Shown: positions 15,402 through 22,183 of the stretch, piece after piece
Layout: every line of letters starts with the position of its first letter
Numbering within the stretch: position 1 is the first letter of the stretch
DNA from: Lachnospiraceae bacterium
Lineage (GTDB): Bacteria; Bacillota; Clostridia; Lachnospirales; Lachnospiraceae
Assembly: GCA_024405155.1 (NCBI GenBank)
Contig: JAKSPC010000010.1
Location: forward strand, 1 to 51,350
DNA length: 51,350 nt
Direction of reading: 5' to 3'
Program-made: the position numbers and the translations under genes
The notes under the pieces: model-generated
What the model was told of the DNA's origin: nothing
Databases searched by the model: none
Seen by the model: only the letters and a program-made list of their open reading frames with translations

Positions 15402-16445
15402 TTATCTCAGTCCGAAACGGATCCTGCTTTCTGCAAGCTTCTGAGCGATCTCTCCCTCCGGGATACCGGTCTGCTCGGATTCTTCCATGATCTCGGTCAG
15501 AGTGTTGTAAATGTTCTCGACCTGCTTTAACACGTTCTCCTTGTTGTAGGTGGTGAAAGCTTCCTGTGCCGCATTGATCACGCCGCCGCCGTTGATGATG
15601 AAGTCGGGAGCGTAAACGATGCCCTTGCCGCAGAGGATCCTGCCGCACTCGTCATCATACAGCTGGTTGTTGGCTGCGCCGGCAATGGCACGGCACTTAA
15701 GCTGCGGAAGGGTGTGCTTGTTGATGGTGCCGCCCAGAGCACAGGGAGAAAGGATATCGCACTCGAAGCCGTAGATCTCGTCTTCGGAGATCTCCTTTGC
15801 GCCCCATTCCCTGGTAGCGATCTCCATGTTCTTTCTGTTGGAGTGGGTGGATACGTAAAGGTCTGCGCCTGCCTCTGCCAGCTGGTGAGCCAGATCGAAA
15901 CCTACGTGACCAAGTCCCTGCAGAGCAATCTTTACGCCGTGAAGGTCATCGGTACCGTTCAGCTTGTGTGCCACGGCCTTGATGCCGCAGAAGCAGCCGT
16001 ATGCGGTGAACGGTGAAGGATCGCCGCTGACGGTCTCACGTCCTACCACGTACTGCGTCTTGTGCATTACCTGGTTCATGTCGTCGGTGGTGGTATTTAC
16101 ATCCTCAGCGGTGAAATACTTGCCCTGCATGCTCTCTACTGCCTCGCCGAATGCCTCGAACAGAGCTTCGGTCTTTGCTGCCGGTGATGCGATGATGACG
16201 CCCTTTGCACCGCCGCAGGGAAGTCCTGCTGCCGCGTTCTTGAAGCTCATGCCTCTGGAAAGGCGGAGCACGTCAAACAGCGCGTCATCCAGAGACTGGT
16301 AGGGGTACAGTCTGCATCCGCCGACTGCCGGTCCCAGCTTCGTGTTGTGGATTGCGATGATGGCATGAAGTCCTGCCTTCTCATTGTTGAAGAAGCATAC
16401 CTTCTCATGTCCGAACTCACCAATCATGTCTAATGTCGTTCCCAT
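15402..16445 (-). CDS. Leucine/valine/phenylalanine dehydrogenase-like amino-acid dehydrogenase
   Basis: 347 residues from ATG 16445, with AAGGAGG 6 nt upstream. It belongs to the Glu/Leu/Phe/Val dehydrogenase family. The substrate and catalytic lysines align as Lys69 (MSFKNAAAGL) and Lys81 (GGAKGVI), matching Lys68 and Lys80 of leucine dehydrogenase. The NAD site is GLGHVG. It interconverts a branched or aromatic amino acid with its 2-oxoacid. The start lies inside the last 29 bp of the oxidoreductase gamma gene, so the two are translationally coupled. Context with a 2-oxoacid:ferredoxin oxidoreductase and CoA ligases makes the shared intermediate a branched or aryl 2-oxoacid; which one is not shown by sequence. 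Confidence 0.88.
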   Translation of the reverse strand: MGTTLDMIGEFGHEKVCFFNNEKAGLHAIIAIHNTKLGPAVGGCRLYPYQSLDDALFDVLRLSRGMSFKNAAAGLPCGGAKGVIIASPAAKTEALFEAFGEAVESMQGKYFTAEDVNTTTDDMNQVMHKTQYVVGRETVSGDPSPFTAYGCFCGIKAVAHKLNGTDDLHGVKIALQGLGHVGFDLAHQLAEAGADLYVSTHSNRKNMEIATREWGAKEISEDEIYGFECDILSPCALGGTINKHTLPQLKCRAIAGAANNQLYDDECGRILCGKGIVYAPDFIINGGGVINAAQEAFTTYNKENVLKQVENIYNTLTEIMEESEQTGIPEGEIAQKLAESRIRFGLR

Positions 16446-16995
16446 AACTGTCCTCCTTGACTTCATAGTCCAGTCCTGCACGGACTGCCTTATAGTTGGC
16501 ATCGAAAAGGTTTGCCTTGGAAGCGGGGATCACCTTTTTCAGTGCCTCAACAATGGTTTCTTCCTTTATGCATTTCGTCTGCCGGATGATCGAACCGATA
16601 AGGATCATGTTGGCAAGTCCGCTGATGCCCATTTCGTCTGCCATCTTTGTGGCAGGCACGTAAATGCCGTAGATATCGTCCCGGACGATCTTCCGGGTCA
16701 CCAGCGTGGAATCCACGAAGGCACGTCCGCCGATGTATACGGAGTTTTCATATCTGTCCAGTGACGGTCCGTTCATCACCATGAGCACATTGGGCTTGCT
16801 CACGATGGGAGAACCGATGGGACCGTCACTTAAGATCACGTTGCAGTTGGCGGTGCCGCCGCGCATCTCGGGGCCGTAGGAAGGGAGCCAGCTCACCTCA
16901 CGGTTCTCCAGAAGCCCGGCATACGCCAGAAACTTACCCGCAAAGAGAAGCCCCTGTCCGCCGAAACCTGCGATCACAAATCCATAGTCCAGCAT
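16417..16995 (-). CDS. korC: 2-oxoacid:ferredoxin oxidoreductase, gamma subunit
   Basis: 192 residues, typical of a separate gamma chain. The N-terminus has AGFGGQGLLFAGK and PSYGPEMRGGTANC, the hallmark of the CoA-interacting gamma domain in Kor/Vor enzymes. AAGGAGG lies 7 nt before ATG 16995. It follows the beta gene by 12 bp and overlaps the start of the dehydrogenase gene by 29 bp. With alpha, beta and the ferredoxin-like delta it should form a four-subunit enzyme joining 2-oxoacid oxidation to ferredoxin reduction and acyl-CoA formation, reversibly. Confidence 0.92.
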   Translation of the reverse strand: MLDYGFVIAGFGGQGLLFAGKFLAYAGLLENREVSWLPSYGPEMRGGTANCNVILSDGPIGSPIVSKPNVLMVMNGPSLDRYENSVYIGGRAFVDSTLVTRKIVRDDIYGIYVPATKMADEMGISGLANMILIGSIIRQTKCIKEETIVEALKKVIPASKANLFDANYKAVRAGLDYEVKEDSYGNDIRHDW

Positions 16996-17007
16996 TGTTT
17001 CTCCTCC

Positions 17008-17760
17008 TTACCTGTTTTCCTGATCCGCAGATCTGTCCTTGTAGACACCCAGCGGATAATACGGGATCATGGCGTCATCGATCCACTTTAAGGCGTCCTT
17101 CGGTGTCTTTCCCCAGTTGGTGGGGCAGGCGCTTAAGACTTCCACCAGAGAGAATCCCTTGCCGTCGATCTGATTCTGGAAGGCTTTCTTGATCGCCTTC
17201 TTTGCCTCACGGACCCTGGCCACGTTGTTTACGGTAACGCGGGCAAGATACTCCGGTCCCTCCAGCTGAGAAAGCATCTCGCAGATCTTTACGGGATAGC
17301 CGCAAAGCTTGGGATCTCTGCCATAGGGAGAGGTCTGGGTCACCTGTCCCACCAGGGACGTGGGAGCCATCTGGCCGCCGGTCATGCCGTAAATGGCATT
17401 GTTGATGAAGATCACGGTGATGTTTTCGTTTCTGGTGGCTGCGTGTACCGTCTCGGCGGTGCCGATGGAAGCCAGATCACCGTCACCCTGATAGGTGAAC
17501 ACGATCTTTGAGGGATCTGCCCTCTTCACACCGGTGGCAACGGCCGGTGCTCTTCCGTGAGCAGCTTCGATCACGTCGCAGCCGAAATAGTCATACGCCA
17601 TGACGGAACATCCCACCGGAGCGATACCGATGGTCTTTCCTTCGATCTCCAGTTCGTCCAGGCATTCCGCCACCAGTCTGTGAACGATACCGTGGGTGCA
17701 TCCGGGACAGTAATGAAGCGGAACGTCTAAAAGTGCATGCGGTCTTTCAAATACTACCAT
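17008..17760 (-). CDS. korB: 2-oxoacid:ferredoxin oxidoreductase, beta subunit (TPP-binding)
   Basis: 250 residues. CPGCTHG near residue 19 and GCSVMAYDYFG precede the thiamine diphosphate/Mg motif GDGDLASIG (about residue 91) with NNAIYGMTGGQ. The conserved Cys residues are consistent with binding of the catalytic-chain iron-sulfur cluster. GGGAGG precedes ATG 17760 by 9 nt, and the gene overlaps the alpha gene by 7 bp, so expression is coupled. It holds the active site for decarboxylation. Features alone do not separate 2-oxoglutarate from 2-oxoisovalerate or aryl-pyruvate enzymes; the neighbouring LeuDH-like gene favours branched or aryl substrates. Confidence 0.93.
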   Translation of the reverse strand: MVVFERPHALLDVPLHYCPGCTHGIVHRLVAECLDELEIEGKTIGIAPVGCSVMAYDYFGCDVIEAAHGRAPAVATGVKRADPSKIVFTYQGDGDLASIGTAETVHAATRNENITVIFINNAIYGMTGGQMAPTSLVGQVTQTSPYGRDPKLCGYPVKICEMLSQLEGPEYLARVTVNNVARVREAKKAIKKAFQNQIDGKGFSLVEVLSACPTNWGKTPKDALKWIDDAMIPYYPLGVYKDRSADQENR

Positions 17761-18824
17761 GGAATCTCACCTCCCTGTGATGCTTCTACGATCTCTCTCA
17801 ATACTCTTTCCGATGAAGGGATCATGCCGCCTGCACGGTTGCACTTCTCCACCGGGATCCTGCACTTTGTGGCAAGGAGCACGTCTTCCACCATCTGACC
17901 CATGGAAAGCTCCACGGTGATGATGGCCTTCGTCTTTCCCACCAGCTTTGCAAAGTTTGCCTTGGGGAAGGGCCAAAGGGTAATAGGACGGATCAGTCCT
18001 GCCTTGATGCCCTGTCTTCTTGCTTCATCCACGGCATTCTTGGATACTCTTGCCGCGATGCCGAATGCCGCTACCACCACGTCCGCGTCTTCCGTCAGAT
18101 ACTCTTCGCAGAGAGGCTCTTCCTTCTCCACCTGCGCGTAACGGTCGAACCGGGCAAAGTTCTGTCTTTCCAGTTCCTCCGGCTGAAGGCACAGAGAGTT
18201 TACGATGTTGTGGGGGCGTCTCAGTTCCGTTCCGGTGGTCGCCCAGGGCTTTTCCGGTGCCGGTGCGATGTCAAAATCAAAAGTCACGGGCTCCATGACC
18301 TGACCGATGGTACCATCCGCCAGGATCATGGCCGGCATGCGCCACTTGTCCGCAAGGTCAAAGGCCTTTACGGTAAGCGCTGCCATTTCCTGTACGGAAG
18401 CGGGAGCCAGCACCAGGATGTGATAATCACCGTGTCCGCCGCCTCTCGTAGCCTGGAAATAATCCGACTGGCTGGGCTGGATACCGCCAAGTCCCGGACC
18501 GCCGCGCTGTGCGTTCACGATGACTGCCGGCAGATCGGATCCCGCCAGATAGGAGATCCCTTCACTCTTTAAGGAAATTCCCGGGCTGGAGGAAGAGGTC
18601 ATGACTCTTTTGCCGGCGGAAGCCGCGCCGTATACCATGTTGATGGCCGCGATCTCGCTCTCCGCCTGCAGGAAGGTACCGCCGATCTTTGGCATTCTTT
18701 TTGCCATATATGCGGCGATCTCCGTCTGCGGGGTGATGGGGTAGCCGAAATAATGCCTGCAGCCCGCCGTGATGGCAGCCTCGGCAATGGCTTCGTTACC
18801 CTTCATTAGTACTTTTTCAGACAT
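17754..18824 (-). CDS. korA: 2-oxoacid:ferredoxin oxidoreductase, alpha subunit
   Basis: 356 residues with the pyrimidine-binding domain of the PFOR superfamily: KGNEAIAEAAITAGCRHYFGYPITPQ at the N-terminus in split form (GNEAIAEAA, YPITPQTE), QAESEIAAINMVYGA, and SSSPGISLKSEG. The C-terminal domain includes RPITLWPFP. It pairs with the beta subunit to complete the TPP site. ATG 18824 lies 7 bp after the ferredoxin-like delta gene. This is the usual delta-alpha-beta-gamma order of Kor/Vor operons. Confidence 0.93.
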   Translation of the reverse strand: MSEKVLMKGNEAIAEAAITAGCRHYFGYPITPQTEIAAYMAKRMPKIGGTFLQAESEIAAINMVYGAASAGKRVMTSSSSPGISLKSEGISYLAGSDLPAVIVNAQRGGPGLGGIQPSQSDYFQATRGGGHGDYHILVLAPASVQEMAALTVKAFDLADKWRMPAMILADGTIGQVMEPVTFDFDIAPAPEKPWATTGTELRRPHNIVNSLCLQPEELERQNFARFDRYAQVEKEEPLCEEYLTEDADVVVAAFGIAARVSKNAVDEARRQGIKAGLIRPITLWPFPKANFAKLVGKTKAIITVELSMGQMVEDVLLATKCRIPVEKCNRAGGMIPSSERVLREIVEASQGGEIPW

Positions 18825-18831
18825 ACACTAC

Positions 18832-19044
18832 CTACCTTTCCACGGTTATGATGCAATCCGGACACATGATGGCGCAGGATGCGCATCCCACGCAGGAAGC
18901 GTCCGCACCTTCTTTCAGTTGTGCCGGGTGATGGCCTTTCCGGTTGATCTTGTCTTTGGCGATCTCCAGAAGGTCTTTGGGACAGGCGTCCACGCACAGG
19001 CCGCAGCCTTTGCAGCTGTCGGTCTTGAATGTCAGTTTTGCCAT
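18832..19044 (-). CDS. korD: 2[4Fe-4S] ferredoxin-like delta subunit of the oxidoreductase
   Basis: 70 residues with two CxxCxxCxxxC-type clusters: CKGCGLCVDACP at the N-terminus and CVGCASCAIMCP at the C-terminus, joined by a short loop. This is the electron-transfer chain of the complex, passing electrons to soluble ferredoxin. AAGGAG lies 9 nt before ATG 19044. It is directly downstream of the structured hairpin repeat (19085-19187), which therefore forms part of its leader if transcription comes from the upstream genes. Confidence 0.93.
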   Translation of the reverse strand: MAKLTFKTDSCKGCGLCVDACPKDLLEIAKDKINRKGHHPAQLKEGADASCVGCASCAIMCPDCIITVER

Positions 19045-19084
19045 GTATCCACTCTCCTTTGCTTTTTCATTTTATTGTGTTTAC

Positions 19085-19187
19085 GCGCGGGTGGTACCAT
19101 GCTTCGGTGAGTGTTCGCAGCTTCAAACAGTTCTCGCTTCGCTGCGAAACTCGCTGCGAAGCACTCACGCTCGCAATCCACCCGCGC
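19085..19187. repeat. Structured hairpin repeat, copy 2
   Basis: Stem GCGCGGGTGG (19085-19094) pairs with 19178-19187. GTGAGTGTTCGCAGC (19107-19121) pairs with 19153-19168, with one bulged G as in copy 1. Internal loops TACC and CGCAAT are conserved. Compared with copy 1 at 9860-9953, at least four stem positions change on both sides and keep pairing. It lies between the P-loop ATPase stop and the ferredoxin gene. Confidence 0.75.
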
Positions 19188-19193
19188 TGTGTT

Positions 19194-19856
19194 TCACATA
19201 TCGAACGGCTTTTTCTGCAAATGGATGCAGGTCACGCCTTCGCCCTTCATGGCCTCGTATATCGGAGGATATACGGTGGTGGCGGCGATGGGCAGGCCGG
19301 TCTTTTCCGAGATTCTGTCCGCGTAGGCGAAGGAAGCGCGCACGTCATCCGGTGTGGTTTCGGGACCCAGGTTCGAGTTGTTTATGATGGCCGTAAACGG
19401 GATGCCGCAGGCGTTTTCGATCTCGGCCTTCACTTCCAGCACGGAATCCGCATCCGGTGTCAGCGGGCGATACATGTTTATCACCATAAACATGTCGTAA
19501 TTGTTTTCCCGAAGAATGGCCGGTGCCAGTCTTCCGAGAGCCAGCGCCCCTCTCTCATCACCGCCCACGTCCAGCACGGCCTGTATCCTCTGATCGTCCG
19601 TGATCGCGTAGATCTCCTGGGGAAGTGCCGGCAGGTCCACGTTGGATCCCGCGTAGGGAGAACAGATCAGTCGGATTCCCTTTTCTTCCAGTTCAGTTTT
19701 GCTGTCGCTGGTCCGGTAATAGGGATTTACGATGTCCAGATCGGCGATGACCACATTTTCACAGGTCTTTTTCAGTTCCTCCGCAAAGCAGATGGCCGCG
19801 TTGGTCTTTCCGCTGCCGTAATGTCCGCAGAAAATGCTGATCCTCTTATGTTCCAT
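19194..19856 (-). CDS. P-loop ATPase of the MinD/CobQ type linked to the oxidoreductase
   Basis: About 220 residues. The N-terminal nucleotide site is GHYGSGKTN, followed by VVIADLDIVNPYYRTSD (switch I-like) and VLDVGGDERGA (Walker B/switch II-like). This resembles SIMIBI-class ATPases that mature or load metalloenzymes, but no metal-binding motif is obvious. An in-frame GTG lies directly before ATG 19856; the ATG has better spacing from AGGAGG. It follows the XRE-cupin-acyl-CoA synthetase by 8 bp and precedes the ferredoxin/oxidoreductase genes, suggesting a role in assembling or controlling that enzyme. The role is inferred only from position. Confidence 0.75.
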   Translation of the reverse strand: MEHKRISIFCGHYGSGKTNAAICFAEELKKTCENVVIADLDIVNPYYRTSDSKTELEEKGIRLICSPYAGSNVDLPALPQEIYAITDDQRIQAVLDVGGDERGALALGRLAPAILRENNYDMFMVINMYRPLTPDADSVLEVKAEIENACGIPFTAIINNSNLGPETTPDDVRASFAYADRISEKTGLPIAATTVYPPIYEAMKGEGVTCIHLQKKPFDM

Positions 19857-19864
19857 CACGCCTC

Positions 19865-22156
19865 CTACAAAAGGTTCCGCTGGATCTTCCCGCTGGCAGT
19901 CTTGGGAAGGCTTTCCTTAAACACCACGATACGCGGGTATTTGTAGGGCGCGGTATGCTCTTTGACATATTCCTGAACTTCTTTTACCAGAGCGTCGCCG
20001 GGCTCCGTTCCCTTCACCAGAACGATGCTGGCCTTTACCACCTGGCCTCTTACCTCGTCGGGCGCTGCGGAAACGCCGCACTCCAGCACATAGGGAAGCT
20101 CCATGATAACGTTCTCGATCTCAAACGGTCCGATGCGGTAGCCGGAAGACTTGATCACGTCATCGGCACGGCCCACGTACCAGTAGAAATCATCCTCATC
20201 CTTCCAGGCAAGGTCTCCGGTATGATAATAGCCGTTGCGGAACGCGTAAGCGTTTTCTTCCGCGTCTTCGTAGTATCCCGTGGTAAGGCCGCAGGGAGAT
20301 CCCTTGGAAAGATCGATGGCGATCTCGCCCACTTCGCCGGCTTCCACCGGATGATCGTCCTTATCCATAAGCACCACATCGTAGATAGGCGCGGCTTTTC
20401 CCATGGACCCGATCTTTGTCTGCACACCGGCAAGGTTTCCGATGATCATGGTGCTTTCGGACTGACCGAAACCATCGTAAATGCTTAATCCCGTGGCATC
20501 CTTGAACTTCCGGAACACTTCCGGATTCAGTGCCTCGCCTGCCGTAGTCACTCTCTTTACAGAGGAGAAATCGTACTTTGAAAGATCCTGCTTGATCATC
20601 ATGCGCAGCATGGTGGGCGGTGCGCACAGGGTAGTGATGTGGTATTTCGCGATCATGGGAAGGATCCGTGCCGCGTCGAACCGGTCGAAATCGTACACGA
20701 ACGTGGCTGCTTCCGAGATCCACTGCCCGAAAAGCTTTCCCCACAGAGCCTTGGCCCAGCCGGTCTCCGAAATGGTGAAGTGGAGCCCGTCGGGATCCAC
20801 CGAGTGCCAGTACCTGGCCGTATGGAAATGTCCCAGCGCGTACTTGTAGTTGTGCATGGTAAGCTTGGGATATCCCGATGTGCCCGAGGTAAAGAACATG
20901 AGCATGGTGTCGTCGCCGCCGGGAGAATTCTCTTTTCTTGCAAAATGGGAACTGTACATGGCGTATTCCGTGTTGAAATCGCGCCATCCTTCCCTTTCTC
21001 CGTTCACCAGCATCTTAATAAGGGGCTTTTCGTACGTCTGCTCCGCGATCTCCACCTGTTCCGCAATGTCTCCGTCTGCCGAGCAGATCACGGCAGAAAC
21101 ACCGGCCTTCCGGAAACGGTATGAAAAGTCGTGGGCCAGAAGCTGACTGGTAGCCGGAATGGCAATGGCGCCGATCTTGTTGAGCCCCAGCATGGCGAAC
21201 CAGAACTGGTAATGCCGCTTGAGGCTTAAGATCACCCGGTCACCCTTTTTAATGCCGATGGACGTGAAATAGTTGGCGCATCTTGCCGACTCATGATACA
21301 TGTCATGGAACGTGAACTTCTTTTCCTCATCCTTTTCGGAAACATAGACCATGGCAAGTTTATTCTTGTCTTTCTCCGCAATGGCGTCCACGATATCAAA
21401 GGCAAAGTTGAAATGTTCCGTGTTCTTGAAAGTGATGGACGTGGGGACACCCTTTTCGTTTTCCGACACATCGATGAAATTCCGGTAGATTCTGCTTTCC
21501 GTATCCCTCTTTGCCGGAGCGGATTCCTCCACAGTCACCGGCATGTTGAGCTCCGGAATGGGCTCTCCTTCAGGATTTAATACGATGGCATAAAAGATGC
21601 AGTCTTTTCCGCTTACGGCGATCATGCCGTGAGGCGTGCGGCTGTTGTAGTAAATGCTGTCCCCGGGGCCCAGAACTTCCTGATGCGCACCGATCTGGAC
21701 CTTCAGATAGCCGTCCACCACGATGTCGCATTCCTGTCCGGCGTGGCTGGTCACCTCGATGGGCTTGAGCTCCGCCTGGGGATCATAATGGCAGCGCACG
21801 TAGAGCGGTTCCGCGATCCTGTTCTGGAACGCGTCCGCCATGTTGTAGTAGGTCATGCCGTGGGCCTGGGACACTCTCTGTCCCGCACCTGCCCTGGTCA
21901 GATCGTAAGAGCGAAGTCTGGGGGCATCGCCCTCGATGAGTTCGGTCACGTCTACCTTAAGGATCCCTGCGCAGCGGTAGATGATGGTGAAGTTCATGTC
22001 ATGCCTGCCTGCTTCGCAGTCCTGATACTCCGCCTCACTTAAACCCACAGCCGCTGCCATTTCACTGACCGTAAGGTGTTCCAGTTCCCGAAGCTCCCGG
22101 ATACGGGCGCCCATCTCTTTTATTTTATCGTCGATTCCTGTCTGAATGTTTTCCAT
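19865..22156 (-). CDS. XRE-cupin-acyl-CoA synthetase fusion, paralog 1
   Basis: 763 residues in three parts. Residues about 14-70 are an XRE-type helix-turn-helix (IRELRELEHLTVSEMAAAVG). Residues about 120-190 are a cupin (SHAGQECDIVVDGYLKV and PGDSIYYNSRTPHG). From about 230 to the end is an ANL acyl-CoA synthetase with P-loop TSGTSGYPK (about 420), GFGQSE (about 560) and the catalytic Lys in TASGKIQRN at the C-terminus. A single chain thus has a predicted DNA-binding domain, a small-molecule sensor fold and a complete acid-activating enzyme. The domain order XRE-cupin is common in regulators; the enzyme fusion is not. It lies 27 bp downstream of a paralog of the same architecture. Its acid substrate is unknown. 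Confidence 0.9.
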   Translation of the reverse strand: MENIQTGIDDKIKEMGARIRELRELEHLTVSEMAAAVGLSEAEYQDCEAGRHDMNFTIIYRCAGILKVDVTELIEGDAPRLRSYDLTRAGAGQRVSQAHGMTYYNMADAFQNRIAEPLYVRCHYDPQAELKPIEVTSHAGQECDIVVDGYLKVQIGAHQEVLGPGDSIYYNSRTPHGMIAVSGKDCIFYAIVLNPEGEPIPELNMPVTVEESAPAKRDTESRIYRNFIDVSENEKGVPTSITFKNTEHFNFAFDIVDAIAEKDKNKLAMVYVSEKDEEKKFTFHDMYHESARCANYFTSIGIKKGDRVILSLKRHYQFWFAMLGLNKIGAIAIPATSQLLAHDFSYRFRKAGVSAVICSADGDIAEQVEIAEQTYEKPLIKMLVNGEREGWRDFNTEYAMYSSHFARKENSPGGDDTMLMFFTSGTSGYPKLTMHNYKYALGHFHTARYWHSVDPDGLHFTISETGWAKALWGKLFGQWISEAATFVYDFDRFDAARILPMIAKYHITTLCAPPTMLRMMIKQDLSKYDFSSVKRVTTAGEALNPEVFRKFKDATGLSIYDGFGQSESTMIIGNLAGVQTKIGSMGKAAPIYDVVLMDKDDHPVEAGEVGEIAIDLSKGSPCGLTTGYYEDAEENAYAFRNGYYHTGDLAWKDEDDFYWYVGRADDVIKSSGYRIGPFEIENVIMELPYVLECGVSAAPDEVRGQVVKASIVLVKGTEPGDALVKEVQEYVKEHTAPYKYPRIVVFKESLPKTASGKIQRNLL

Positions 22157-22183
22157 GCCTGTCTCTTCTGTATGTAAATATGA

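Noticed and set aside
19085-19110. GGGTGGTACC resembling the T-box antiterminator sequence
   Set aside because: No specifier stem, no terminator and no downstream plus-strand gene; the bases belong to the paired stem of the hairpin repeat, and copy 1 has GGCGGTACC.
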